Below, piece after piece: positions 45,123 through 53,270 of a stretch of 64,000 nucleotides of DNA. Location of the stretch: contig JAFKFL010000012.1 of assembly GCA_017308235.1 (NCBI GenBank), positions 62,001 to 126,000 on the forward strand. The letters run 5' to 3'. Source of the stretch: Alphaproteobacteria bacterium (GTDB lineage: Bacteria > Pseudomonadota > Alphaproteobacteria > Reyranellales > Reyranellaceae). How positions within the stretch are numbered: the first letter of the stretch is position 1; every line of letters begins with the position of its first letter. The position numbers were made by a program, and so were the translations under genes. Under the pieces are notes generated by a model. It saw nothing but the letters and a program-made list of their open reading frames with translations. It was not told the origin of the DNA and ran no database searches.

Positions 45123-45785
45123 CTACTCCGCCGCCACGCCGAGTCCGATCGGGCAGCTCACGCCGGTTCCGCCGAGGCCGCAATAGCCGTTGGGATTCTT
45201 GGCCAGATACTGCTGGTGATAGTCCTCGGCATAATAGAACGGCGGTGCGTCGAGGATCTCTGTGGTGATCTCGTCCATGCCGTTCTTTGCAAGTTCCTTC
45301 TGGAACATCGCGCGCGAGGCTTCGGCCTTCTGCTTCTGCTCGGCCGAGAAAGCGTAGATGCCGGAGCGGTATTGCGTGCCGACGTCGTTGCCCTGGCGCA
45401 TGCCCTGGGTCGGATCGTGATTCTCCCAGAAGACCTTGAGCATCGCCTCGTAGGAGGTCTTCTTGGGGTCGTACCACACCATCACCACCTCGTTGTGGCC
45501 GGTGTAGCCTGAGCAGACTTCCTCGTAGGTCGGGTTGGGTGTGAAGCCCGCGGCGTAACCCACCGCGGTGGCGTAGATTCCCGGCGCTTGCCAGAACTTG
45601 CGTTCGGCGCCCCAGAAGCAGCCCATGCCGAACATCGCCTTCTCGAGGCCGGCGGGGAACGGCGGCTGGATGCGGTTGTGGTTCACGAAGTGCTCCGCCG
45701 GCACCGCGAAGGCAGGCTTGTCGCGCCCCGGCAACGCACGGCTGGAATCGGGCATCTCGGCTTTCTTCCGCAGGATCTGCCACAT
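45123..45785 (-). CDS. msrA: Peptide methionine-(S)-sulfoxide reductase MsrA
   Basis: 220 aa. Active site GMGCFWGAE with nucleophile Cys56, [22 protein letters not shown], and a C-terminal resolving Cys pair region ([13 protein letters not shown]). It repairs oxidised methionine using thioredoxin. The N-terminal 45 residues are an extension typical of the longer alphaproteobacterial MsrA. Divergent from the YihY-type gene across a 198-bp region. Confidence 0.95.
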   Translation of the reverse strand: MWQILRKKAEMPDSSRALPGRDKPAFAVPAEHFVNHNRIQPPFPAGLEKAMFGMGCFWGAERKFWQAPGIYATAVGYAAGFTPNPTYEEVCSGYTGHNEVVMVWYDPKKTSYEAMLKVFWENHDPTQGMRQGNDVGTQYRSGIYAFSAEQKQKAEASRAMFQKELAKNGMDEITTEILDAPPFYYAEDYHQQYLAKNPNGYCGLGGTGVSCPIGLGVAAE

Positions 45786-45917
45786 GGCTCGGCTCCCTTG
45801 CTTTTGTGCCTCCCAATATGGCCATACAATCCATCGGAATCGAGGGGAGAGCGCCGCCCAATGACGGTCTTTTTCAGTTGCGCGGGCCTATGGGCGCCGC
45901 TGGCCGTGGGGCCGGTC

Positions 45918-45933
45918 ACCGGCGCGCGCCGGT
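45918..45933. promoter_or_regulatory. 16-bp GC palindrome between msrA and the YihY-type gene
   Basis: ACCGGCGCGCGCCGGT is a perfect palindrome in the divergent gap. As a GC-rich self-complementary run it could be a binding site or a chance product of composition. Confidence 0.25.
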
Positions 45934-45983
45934 CGCCTCCTGCCGTCTTCCTGGCTCGGTCTTGTTGACGGCGTTCCATCGCA

Positions 45984-46886
45984 ATGCTCGACAAGCTCTG
46001 GAAGATCGCCGTCGACTCAGCCACCGGTTTCTTCACCAACCGGCTCTCGACCTCTGCCGCCGCGATGGCGTTCTACACCATGTTCGCGCTCGGCCCGATC
46101 ATGATCTTCTCGATCGCCATCGCCGAGCCGTTCGTCGGCAAGATGATGGCCCAGCAGACCATCTTCGACGCGCTGAGCACGGTCGTGGCGCCAGAGCATC
46201 TGAAGAGCATCCAGCGCTTCGCCTCGGAAGATCTGTTCCGCGGTCGCGGCGTCGCGGCGTTCATCGGCGCAGTGGTGCTGGTCTATACCGGCAGCCGCGT
46301 ATTCGTGGAGCTCGATGACAGCTTCGACGTGATCTGGCGCGGCAACAGCCCGCGGCACATCCATGTCGTGCTGGCGACGCTGCAGTCGCGGCTGCTGGCG
46401 CTGCTGATGATGGTGTTGATGGGCGTCCTGCTGATCGCCGTCATCCTGCTCAGCGTCCTTCTCTCGGCCTATGCCGGAGCTCTGGAAGCCTTCCCGATCC
46501 TCGGTCAATGGATCGGCCCCGCGATCTCGGGCCTGACCCACTACGGCATCCTGGGAGTCTTCTTCACGCTGATCTACAAATGGCTGCCGACCGGCGGCGT
46601 GCCGTGGCGCTTCGCTCTGATCAGCGGCGGCATCAACACCCTTCTGTTCTTCGCCGGCAACCGCGCGCTCGTCTACTACTTCGAGGTGACGCAGCTCACC
46701 TCCGCTTTCGGCGCCACGGCAGGCATCGCCGCGATCATGGTGTGGATGTACTGGACGTCACTCACGATTTTGATTGGCGCCCAGATCGGACGCTCGACCC
46801 GCGATGCCTTCGACACCGAAGAGCCACATGCCGCGCGCGAAGCCGTCGAGGGCGACATCGACGGTCAAGCTCGCCGCCGCGAGTGA
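45984..46886 (+). CDS. YihY/BrkB-family membrane protein
   Basis: 300 aa with about six helices. AAAMAFYTMFALGPIMIFSI and GRGVAAFIGAVVLVYTGSRV fit the YihY/UPF0761 family, once called ribonuclease BN in error. The role in cells is unclear; related proteins are linked to complement resistance or transport. A charged tail of about 25 residues ends the protein. It ends 1 bp before the convergent dehydrogenase. Confidence 0.9.
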   Translation: MLDKLWKIAVDSATGFFTNRLSTSAAAMAFYTMFALGPIMIFSIAIAEPFVGKMMAQQTIFDALSTVVAPEHLKSIQRFASEDLFRGRGVAAFIGAVVLVYTGSRVFVELDDSFDVIWRGNSPRHIHVVLATLQSRLLALLMMVLMGVLLIAVILLSVLLSAYAGALEAFPILGQWIGPAISGLTHYGILGVFFTLIYKWLPTGGVPWRFALISGGINTLLFFAGNRALVYYFEVTQLTSAFGATAGIAAIMVWMYWTSLTILIGAQIGRSTRDAFDTEEPHAAREAVEGDIDGQARRRE

Positions 46887-46887
46887 A

Positions 46888-47925
46888 TCAGAACATCGTC
46901 GCCAGCACGCGGTCGGGCGGCTTGTGGCCGTCGGCGAAGGTCTTGATGTTGATCAGCACCTTCTCGCCCATCTCGATGCGGCCTTCGAGCGTGGCCGAGC
47001 CCATGTGCGGCAGCAGCACGACGTTGTCGAGCTCAAGGAACTTGGGATTGATCTGTGGCTCGTGCTCGTAGACATCGAGCCCTGCGCCGCCAAGCTCGCC
47101 CGCGCGCAGCATGCGCACCATGGCGTTCTCGTCGATCACCTCGCCACGCGCGGTGTTAACGATGATGGCCGTCGGCTTCATCAGCTTCAGTCGCCGGGCC
47201 GACAGCAGATGGTAAGTGGCGGGCGTGTGCGGGCAGTTGACCGAAACGATGTCCATGCGCGCCAGCATCTGGTCGAGGCTTTCCCAGTAGGTCGCCTCGA
47301 GCTCGCGCTCGATCTCGGCGTGGACACGCTTGCGATTGTGGTAGTGGATCGCGAGGCCGAAGCCCCGCGCGCGGTTCGCCAGCGCCTGGCCGATGCGGCC
47401 CATGCCGACGATGCCCATGCGCTTGCCCATCAGCCGGCTGCCCAGCATCGAGGTCGGGCTCCAGCCGGTCCATTTGCCCTCGCGCACCAGCCGCTCGCCG
47501 GCGCCCATGCGGCGCGCGGTGGCCAGCACCAGCGCCATCGACATGTCGGCCGTGTCGTCGGTCAGCACGCCTGGCGTGTTGGTGACGGTGATGCCGCGCT
47601 GGCGCGCGGTGTCGAGATCGATGTGATCGACGCCGGTGCCGAACGACGCGATCAGCTTCAGGCGCGGCCCGGCCTGCGAGAGGATGCGGCTGTCGATGCG
47701 ATCAGTGACGGTGGGCACCAGCACGTCAGCCGCTTTGGCGGCCTCGATCAGCGCCGCGGCGCCGAGCGGCTTGTCGTCGGCATTGAGCCTGGTGTCGAAC
47801 AACTCCATGAGCCGCGTCTCGATGGCATCGGGCAGCTTGCGGGTGACGATGACCAGCGGCTTCTTTTTGGAGCTTGGCGGCATGCCCGACCCGATTAGCA
47901 ATTCCCGTCCGCTCTTGTCCAGCAT
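46888..47925 (-). CDS. D-2-hydroxyacid dehydrogenase (glyoxylate/hydroxypyruvate reductase type)
   Basis: 345 aa. NAD(P)-binding GIVGMGRIGQALANRARGFG (GxGxxG), catalytic Arg in NTARGEVIDE, Glu in DVYEHEP and His in LLPHMGSATLE. The family reduces glyoxylate, hydroxypyruvate or other 2-oxoacids. Start 47925 has GAGG 5 nt upstream; ATG 47883 (MPPSSKKK) is an alternative that gives the more usual length. Divergent from the SH3 protein. Confidence 0.9.
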   Translation of the reverse strand: MLDKSGRELLIGSGMPPSSKKKPLVIVTRKLPDAIETRLMELFDTRLNADDKPLGAAALIEAAKAADVLVPTVTDRIDSRILSQAGPRLKLIASFGTGVDHIDLDTARQRGITVTNTPGVLTDDTADMSMALVLATARRMGAGERLVREGKWTGWSPTSMLGSRLMGKRMGIVGMGRIGQALANRARGFGLAIHYHNRKRVHAEIERELEATYWESLDQMLARMDIVSVNCPHTPATYHLLSARRLKLMKPTAIIVNTARGEVIDENAMVRMLRAGELGGAGLDVYEHEPQINPKFLELDNVVLLPHMGSATLEGRIEMGEKVLINIKTFADGHKPPDRVLATMF

Positions 47926-47949
47926 CGGGCCTCGGTTCCGAAAAATCCA

Positions 47950-47966
47950 GAAAACTAGGTGTTTTC
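47950..47966. promoter_or_regulatory. Inverted repeat in a divergent promoter region
   Basis: GAAAAC-TAGGT-GTTTTC, a perfect 6-bp dyad in the 86-bp gap between the hydroxyacid dehydrogenase and the SH3-domain gene. Position fits an operator for either side. Confidence 0.35.
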
Positions 47967-48011
47967 AAGTAGTTGTCGCTCGATCTGAAGATTTCATGTA
48001 TAAGGAAGTCG

Positions 48012-48572
48012 ATGGGAGTTCATCGGTTCTTCCTGCGCGCTGCAGCCGGCGTCGCGATTGTTACCCTGTGCGTCTGCGCGATTCGTCCGCTGGTCGGCAC
48101 CTGGCAGGAATATGGTGCCCGCGCCGCCCCGAGCAGCGCGGCGCCGCCCCACCGCGGTTCCGGTCTGCCCATTCCGCGTTTCGCCTCGCTCAAGTCAGAC
48201 GAAGTCAATGTGCGCACGGGTCCCGGCCCACGATATCCCGTGGACTGGGTGTTCAAACGCAAGATGATGCCGGTCGAGATCGTCGCCGAGTTCGAGAACT
48301 ACCGTAAAATCCGCGATTGGCAGGGGGCCAGCGGCTGGGTCTATCAGGGCCTGTTGACCGGCAAGCGGTCCTTCATCGTGCCGGCAAAGGCTGCGAGCCT
48401 GCATCGCACCCCGGCGCGCACGGCCGAAGTGGTCGCGACACTCCAGCCGGAAGTGACCGGCATGATCGAATCGTGTTCGGGCGACTGGTGCCGCGTCAAA
48501 GTGTCCGGCGTCAGCGGCTGGCTCGAACGCACCGACGTTTGGGGCGTCTACAAGTCCGAGCCAATCAACTAG
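48012..48572 (+). CDS. Secreted protein with two bacterial SH3 domains
   Basis: 186 aa. N-terminal hydrophobic segment (AAAGVAIVTLCVCAI) as signal or anchor. Two SH3b units: SDEVNVRTGPGPRYPVDWVF with WQGASGWVYQGLLTG, and AASLHRTPARTAEVVATLQP with SGVSGWLERTDVWGVY. SH3b domains bind peptidoglycan or proteins in the envelope. Start at 48012 because AAGGAA lies 5 nt before it; a start 13 codons earlier is weaker. Confidence 0.85.
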   Translation: MGVHRFFLRAAAGVAIVTLCVCAIRPLVGTWQEYGARAAPSSAAPPHRGSGLPIPRFASLKSDEVNVRTGPGPRYPVDWVFKRKMMPVEIVAEFENYRKIRDWQGASGWVYQGLLTGKRSFIVPAKAASLHRTPARTAEVVATLQPEVTGMIESCSGDWCRVKVSGVSGWLERTDVWGVYKSEPIN

Positions 48573-48598
48573 CGGGCGCAAGTCCTCCTCCTTAGAAC

Positions 48599-48612
48599 GG
48601 GTCACGTGACCC
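48599..48612. promoter_or_regulatory. Palindrome overlapping the TonB-like start codon
   Basis: GGGTCACGTGACCC, perfect 14-bp palindrome, with the GTG start codon at its centre. It could control transcription, or mask the start in RNA. It lies 26 bp after the SH3 gene stop. Confidence 0.4.
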
Positions 48613-49625
48613 ACGTCATCAGCCTCTCCTCCACCCGCTTCGACCGCATGTCGCCGACGGCAGCGGCGCTGGCGGTGCTGTTGCACGCTGCGACCGTGCT
48701 CGCTCTATGGTGGGTCTCGCCTCTCAACCAGCGCGGCGTGGAACTGGATACCGATAAGGCCATCGACGTCACGCTCGAGCGGCCCCAGCCCGAACCACCC
48801 AAGCCCGCACCGCCTGCGACACCCGCCCCCGAACCCAAGGCTTCGCCGCCGCCCGTGGCCGCGACACCACCGAAACCACCGCCGTCACCGCCGAAAGCCA
48901 CGCCCATGCCGCTCGGCCTGCCGCCGACCAGCCCGACGACGGCAGAGACGACCAAGCAGGCCGGGCCATCGACGGAACAGCATCGCCAGGCGCCTGAACC
49001 TCAGCCCCAGCCCGCGACCCCCGCCGAGCCGCAGAAGCCGTCCTCCGATCCGCAGCAGGCAACGGCCGCGGAGAAAGTCGTACCGCCCCCACCGCTCGAG
49101 CGGTCATTGCCGCCCATCGACGCGCCGCCACCGCCCACGTCGCAGGACATCCCCAAGGCGCCGGCACCGCCGCCACCACCTCCTCCCAAGGCTCACGCTG
49201 CGCCCACGACGCCAACGCCACCCAAGCAACCGCTTCGCCCCTCGCCCTTGTCCCGCCCGGCGCCAAGCAAGCCCAACGATGCGCCGGCAGCGGCACCCTC
49301 CGTGACCTTCGTCAATCCGGCCGATCAATACGCACAATCGCGACTGGTCGATCAGTATCTCGCGGGCGTGGCCAACAAGATCTCCCAGTATCAATACCGT
49401 TCGAACCAAGCGAACGAGCAGGGCACCGCGGTGCTGCGCCTGGTCATCAGCCGCGACGGCAATTTGATCGACGTCAGCGTCGCGCAATCGAGCGGCATTG
49501 TGAATCTCGATCGCGGCCTGATCGAGGCGGCACGCAGCGCGGCGCCCTTTGCTCCGCTGCCGAGCGGCCTCTCGGGCCCGCAGATCGCGTTCACTGTGCC
49601 GTTCAGGTCGGTCTATCGCCGGTAG
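48606..49625 (+). CDS. TonB-family energy transducer-like protein
   Basis: 339 aa. One N-terminal helix (AAALAVLLHAATVLALWWV), a very Pro-rich spacer (about residues 50-225: PPKPAPPATPAPEPK-like runs), and a C-terminal TonB fold (TAVLRLVISRDGNLIDVSVA then SSGIVNLDRGLIEAAR). Such proteins transmit inner-membrane energy to outer-membrane receptors. No exbB, exbD or receptor lies here. GTG start 48606 is inside a 14-bp palindrome; ATG 48648 is an alternative. Confidence 0.85.
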   Translation: MTHVISLSSTRFDRMSPTAAALAVLLHAATVLALWWVSPLNQRGVELDTDKAIDVTLERPQPEPPKPAPPATPAPEPKASPPPVAATPPKPPPSPPKATPMPLGLPPTSPTTAETTKQAGPSTEQHRQAPEPQPQPATPAEPQKPSSDPQQATAAEKVVPPPPLERSLPPIDAPPPPTSQDIPKAPAPPPPPPPKAHAAPTTPTPPKQPLRPSPLSRPAPSKPNDAPAAAPSVTFVNPADQYAQSRLVDQYLAGVANKISQYQYRSNQANEQGTAVLRLVISRDGNLIDVSVAQSSGIVNLDRGLIEAARSAAPFAPLPSGLSGPQIAFTVPFRSVYRR

Positions 49626-49645
49626 CGGCGGTCAATCGAACCGGA

Positions 49646-50233
49646 TCAATCGAAGTCGGCAGCCAGGGCCTTGCGCACGGCGGTCGGCATCATCGCCATA
49701 TGGCCGTAGTTCGGATGGTCGAAGCCCACGATCACGTCGCCCGTTCCGCTTTTGAAGGCCGCGATCGCCACCGGCGTGAAGGGAAAGCGGATGAACTGCA
49801 CCGAGGAAGCCTTGCCGTCCTCGCGCGAGCGCTCCTGGTCGTCCTCGGGCACGCCGCGAACCGTCTCGCCACCCACGCGCACGAAAGCCGTGTTCTCGAT
49901 GCCGCCCAGCTCCGCCAGAACGCGCGCCCGGCGTACCGGATCGTCGATCTCGAACATCACCGTCGCCACCAGCTCCCGGCCCTGCGGGATCAACGGATTG
50001 TAGGCCGACAGCTCGTCCGGCAACTGCTCGGCGCCGCCCTTTTCGATGAAGAGCATCTCGTGCACCTGGTGCAGCATCGTCTCGTAGTTTTCGAAATAGA
50101 AGGTCGCGAACGGTCCGACTTCCAGTCGGCGGTCCTTCTTGATCTCGGCCATGCGCTTGCGCCGCTCGCCGCGCTGCTTGCCATACTCGCCGAGCGGCAC
50201 GATCGCCGAGGCGTCGATCCTGCGCAGATTCAT
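49646..50233 (-). CDS. DUF3501 family protein
   Basis: 195 aa of the DUF3501 family: RRKRMAEIKKDRRLEVGPFA, then FYFENYETMLHQVHEMLFIE and SVQFIRFPFTPVAIAAFKSG, with FDHPNYGHMAMM near the end. No enzymatic function is known to me. It is translationally coupled (ATGA) to the preceding iron-sulfur protein gene, and the two recur next to rubrerythrin in many bacteria, pointing to a joint redox role. Confidence 0.88.
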   Translation of the reverse strand: MNLRRIDASAIVPLGEYGKQRGERRKRMAEIKKDRRLEVGPFATFYFENYETMLHQVHEMLFIEKGGAEQLPDELSAYNPLIPQGRELVATVMFEIDDPVRRARVLAELGGIENTAFVRVGGETVRGVPEDDQERSREDGKASSVQFIRFPFTPVAIAAFKSGTGDVIVGFDHPNYGHMAMMPTAVRKALAADFD

Positions 50234-51594
50234 GATGAGGACTCCGTCAATCCGTAGGCCCGGGCCAGGATCTCGATCGGATGCTCGGCGCGGGCTGGCT
50301 TGGGCTTCTGGTCCTGCTCGCCGGCCGCCATCTCCATCACCTGCATCAGGTGATCGGCCGCCAGCGGACATTCCGACGCCACGTGGCTGGTGTTGTTCTT
50401 GAGCGCCATCTGTGCGGCCGGCTTGCCGACCTTCACGGCGATGTCGAAGTTCTCGGTGCGCGCGCCCCAGATACCGCCGTGACCGCTGCAGCGCTCGATC
50501 ACCGCGACCCGCGTCTTGGGGATGAGGCGCAGCATCTCGGCGCCCTTCGGTCCCATGTTCTGGGCGCGCGCATGGCAGGCGAGATGCATGCTGACGCCGC
50601 CTTCGATCGGCTCCAGCCCTTCGGCCAGGCCGTGCTTCTTGGCGATGTCGACCACGTATTCGGACAGATCGAACGTCGCCTGCGCGAGGCGCCCGACCGC
50701 CGGATCCTTCGGGCAGATCAGCGGCCATTCGAATTTCAGCATCAGCGCGCAGGATGGCGTGAGCGCCACGATGTCGTAACCCTTGTCGACCCAAGGCAGC
50801 AGCTCGGCCGAAACCTTCTGCGCTGCCTCGGCCACGGCGTCGAGATCGCCCAGCTCCAGCTTGGGCATGCCACAGCAGGCCGGATGCACCACCTCGGTCG
50901 CCACGCCGTTCTTCGCCAGCACCGCGCGCGCAGCGGCGCCGATGTCGGTGGAATGGAAATTCACGAAGCAGGTGGCGTAGAGTACGGCCTTGCGCTTGCC
51001 GAAGGCAGGAGCGGCTTCGTTGAGAGCGACGCCCTCGCGATGGGCGCGCTGCACGAAGGTCTCGCTCGCCTGCTTGGGCAAGCGCGCGCCGTGATGGATG
51101 TCGGCCAGCCGCTCCATGCCGCGTCGGACCAGCTGGTTGCGCTCGTCGGTCGCCCAGTTCATCAGCGGCGCGACGAACGTGCCGAGCCGGCCGGCGCGGT
51201 CGGTGTCGGCCAGCTCGCTCTCGACGAAACCAATGCCCTTCTTGCGCGCCTGCACCGCACGACGGCGCAGCATGAGATGGGGGAAATCGACGGCCCATTG
51301 ATGCGGCGGCACGTACGGACACTTGGTCATGAAGCACATGTCGCAGAGCGTGCAGGCCTGCTCGACCTTGGCATAATCCTCTTTCGCCACACCATCGAGC
51401 TCGCCGGTCGGACCGTTGTCGATCAAATCGAACAGGCGCGGGAAGGAATCGCAAAGATTGAAGCAGCGCCGGCAGCCGTGACAGATGTCGAAGATGCGCT
51501 CCATCTCCTTTTCGAGCGCCTGCTCGTCCCAGAACCAGGGGGTCTGCCAATCAAGCGGGTGACGAACGGGGGCTTCGAGACTGCCTTCGCGCAT
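50230..51594 (-). CDS. Iron-sulfur protein with two 4Fe-4S sites and CCG domains (HdrD/GlpC-like)
   Basis: 454 aa. Two ferredoxin-like clusters: C38, C41, C44, C48 ([11 protein letters not shown]) and C81, C84, C87, C92. These are followed by two CCG-type domains ([14 protein letters not shown]; and HLACHARAQ with [10 protein letters not shown]), as in HdrD, GlpC and lactate-utilisation LutA. Such proteins pass electrons from small donors. Coupled to DUF3501; upstream is rubrerythrin beyond an intrinsic terminator. The rubrerythrin here lacks a rubredoxin domain, so this protein could be its electron donor (inference). Confidence 0.88.
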   Translation of the reverse strand: MREGSLEAPVRHPLDWQTPWFWDEQALEKEMERIFDICHGCRRCFNLCDSFPRLFDLIDNGPTGELDGVAKEDYAKVEQACTLCDMCFMTKCPYVPPHQWAVDFPHLMLRRRAVQARKKGIGFVESELADTDRAGRLGTFVAPLMNWATDERNQLVRRGMERLADIHHGARLPKQASETFVQRAHREGVALNEAAPAFGKRKAVLYATCFVNFHSTDIGAAARAVLAKNGVATEVVHPACCGMPKLELGDLDAVAEAAQKVSAELLPWVDKGYDIVALTPSCALMLKFEWPLICPKDPAVGRLAQATFDLSEYVVDIAKKHGLAEGLEPIEGGVSMHLACHARAQNMGPKGAEMLRLIPKTRVAVIERCSGHGGIWGARTENFDIAVKVGKPAAQMALKNNTSHVASECPLAADHLMQVMEMAAGEQDQKPKPARAEHPIEILARAYGLTESSS

Positions 51595-51620
51595 GGTGGT
51601 CGCTATCTGTCGGGTGGACG

Positions 51621-51645
51621 AAAAAGGGGACCCGCGTGGGTCCCC
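51621..51645 (-). terminator. Intrinsic terminator between rubrerythrin and the iron-sulfur gene
   Basis: On the minus strand GGGGACCC-ACGC-GGGTCCCC is an 8-bp stem followed by five T. It lies 20 bp after the rubrerythrin stop and 27 bp before the next start codon, so rubrerythrin can be made in excess and only read-through or a local promoter feeds the two downstream genes. Confidence 0.9.
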
Positions 51646-51665
51646 CTTGATGAAACCCAGGTGGC

Positions 51666-52085
51666 TCAGGCCATTGTGTCGAGTGCCTTCTGGAAACGGC
51701 CGGCATGGCTCTTTTCCGCCTTGGCCAGCGTCTCGAACCAGTCGGCGATCTCACCGAACCCTTCTTGGCGCGCCGTGCGGGCCATGCCCGGATACATGTC
51801 GGTATATTCGTGGGTCTCGCCCGCGATCGCGGCCTTCAGGTTGGAAGACGTCTCGCCGATCGGCAGGCCGGTCGCGGGATCACCGCTCACTTCGAGGAAC
51901 TCGAGATGGCCATGGGCGTGGCCGGTCTCGCCTTCCGCGGTCGAGCGGAAAACGGTGGCGACGTCGTTATAGCCCTCCACGTCCGCCTTCTGGGCGAAGT
52001 AGAGATAGCGACGATTGGCCTGGCTTTCGCCGGCGAACGCCGCCTTCAGATTGTCTTCAGTCTTGGAGCCCTTGAGATTGGCCAT
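51666..52085 (-). CDS. Rubrerythrin-type diiron protein without rubredoxin domain
   Basis: 139 aa. Four-helix ferritin-like diiron fold with ligands in [55 protein letters not shown] and [12 protein letters not shown]. No C-terminal rubredoxin Cys4 site, so it needs an external reductant. Rubrerythrins reduce hydrogen peroxide. Strong ribosome site GGAGGAGAGG. A near-consensus Irr box lies 60 bp upstream, so iron-dependent control by the neighbouring irr is likely. Confidence 0.92.
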   Translation of the reverse strand: MANLKGSKTEDNLKAAFAGESQANRRYLYFAQKADVEGYNDVATVFRSTAEGETGHAHGHLEFLEVSGDPATGLPIGETSSNLKAAIAGETHEYTDMYPGMARTARQEGFGEIADWFETLAKAEKSHAGRFQKALDTMA

Positions 52086-52144
52086 GGTCCTCTCCTCCGA
52101 ATGAGGAGCGGATTTTGGGAGCCGGCACTCCCGCCGTCAAGTAC

Positions 52145-52161
52145 TTTAGAATAATTCCAAA
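52145..52161 (-). promoter_or_regulatory. Candidate Irr (ICE) box upstream of rubrerythrin
   Basis: TTTAGAA-TAA-TTCCAAA differs at one base from the published alphaproteobacterial Irr consensus TTTAGAA-N3-TTCTAAA. It lies between irr and rubrerythrin, 60 bp before the rubrerythrin start. Irr generally represses or activates through such boxes according to haem/iron status. The consensus is quoted from memory. Confidence 0.7.
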
Positions 52162-52197
52162 GATGAAAACGACTCGCAACCATGCGGCATTGACGGC

Positions 52198-52605
52198 CTA
52201 GCGGCGCACGCGCACCACGACATCGACGCGCGACAGGCGCGTTCCTCTGGGCGGTGCGGGCAAGCCCGCGATCGTCACCTTGTCCGCCGGGAAATCGTGC
52301 AGCTCGCCATCGTTCTCGACGAAGAAGTGATGGTGATGGCCCGTGTTGGTGTCGAAATAGGATCGACCCGGCGCCACCACGACTTCATGCAGCAGGCCGG
52401 CATCCCGAAACTGGTTCAAGGCGTTATATACGGTCGCCAGTGCCACCGGGATGCGGGTCGCCTTCACCTCGGCATGCAGGCTCTCGGCCGTGACGTGGCG
52501 ATGGCCCGCGCCAAACAGCACGCGTGCCAACGCCACCCGCTGGCGGGTGGGACGCAGGCCCGCACTGCGGAGGCGAGCGGCAAAGTCGGGGCTGGTGCCA
52601 GTCAT
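52198..52605 (-). CDS. irr: Irr-type Fur family regulator
   Basis: 135 aa. Winged HTH: GLRPTRQRVALARVLFGAG, HVTAESLHAEV and VALATVYNALNQF; dimerisation half with the histidine run TGHHHHFFVEN (H90-H93), which in Irr takes part in haem-responsive degradation. The N-terminal Cys-Pro haem regulatory motif of Bradyrhizobium Irr is absent. In alphaproteobacteria irr is commonly next to fabA, as here. Mur or PerR is the main alternative, but the RSYFDTNTGHHHHFF block is Irr-like. Confidence 0.88.
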   Translation of the reverse strand: MTGTSPDFAARLRSAGLRPTRQRVALARVLFGAGHRHVTAESLHAEVKATRIPVALATVYNALNQFRDAGLLHEVVVAPGRSYFDTNTGHHHHFFVENDGELHDFPADKVTIAGLPAPPRGTRLSRVDVVVRVRR

Positions 52606-52738
52606 GCTGCGATCATATGTAAGGTCTGGGAGGGAGGCTGGAAAGCCCCTAAACGGCCATTTCGACGGTTTGCGCTGGCCGGCTGGCGTCCTTATTCTGC
52701 GTCCGATCCGGGATCGGACACCTGCGGGACGGTGACGA

Positions 52739-53269
52739 GTGAGCGAGAAGAAGAGCAGTTATTCCTTCGAAGATTTGATCGAATGCGCCAAGGGCCATTT
52801 ATTTGGCCCAGGGAACGCGCAGCTGCCGCTGCCGCCCATGCTGATGTTCGATCGGATCGTGAAGATCGCCGAAACAGGCGGCAAGTACGGCAAGGGCGAG
52901 ATCATTGCCGAACTCGACGTGAAACCCGATCTCTGGTTCTTCAATTGCCACTTCAAGGGCGATCCGGTGATGCCGGGATGCTTGGGCCTCGATGCCATGT
53001 GGCAGATGCTGGGCTTCTTCCTGGGCTGGATGAAGGCGCCGGGCCGCGGCCGGGCGCTTGGCGTGGGCGAGGTCAAGCTGACCAGCATGATCGTCCCCAG
53101 CGTCCGCAAGCTCACCTACCACGTGCACCTGAAGCGCGTGATCCTGCGCCGGCTGGTCATGGGAATCGCCGACGGCTTCGTGCAGGCCGACGGCAAGCCG
53201 GCCTACGAAGCTCTCGACATGAAAGTCGGCCTCGCGCAGGAAGCGGCCGCCGCCGCGGCGGCAGGCTGA
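52739..53269 (+). CDS. fabA: 3-hydroxydecanoyl-ACP dehydratase/isomerase FabA
   Basis: 176 aa hotdog enzyme. [20 protein letters not shown] contains the active-site His and the Asp-bearing helix of FabA, and [20 protein letters not shown] is the dimer strand. It dehydrates 3-hydroxydecanoyl-ACP and isomerises to cis-3-decenoyl-ACP, the entry to unsaturated fatty acids. Start is GTG 52739 (MSEKKSSYS). fabB follows 1 bp after its stop. Confidence 0.97.
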   Translation: MSEKKSSYSFEDLIECAKGHLFGPGNAQLPLPPMLMFDRIVKIAETGGKYGKGEIIAELDVKPDLWFFNCHFKGDPVMPGCLGLDAMWQMLGFFLGWMKAPGRGRALGVGEVKLTSMIVPSVRKLTYHVHLKRVILRRLVMGIADGFVQADGKPAYEALDMKVGLAQEAAAAAAAG

Positions 53270-53270
53270 C

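Noticed and set aside
45861..45968. 35-codon open frame between msrA and the YihY-type gene
   Set aside because: It has only a distant purine-rich stretch as ribosome site, no recognisable hydrophobic or domain pattern, and contains the GC palindrome; it reads like intergenic sequence.
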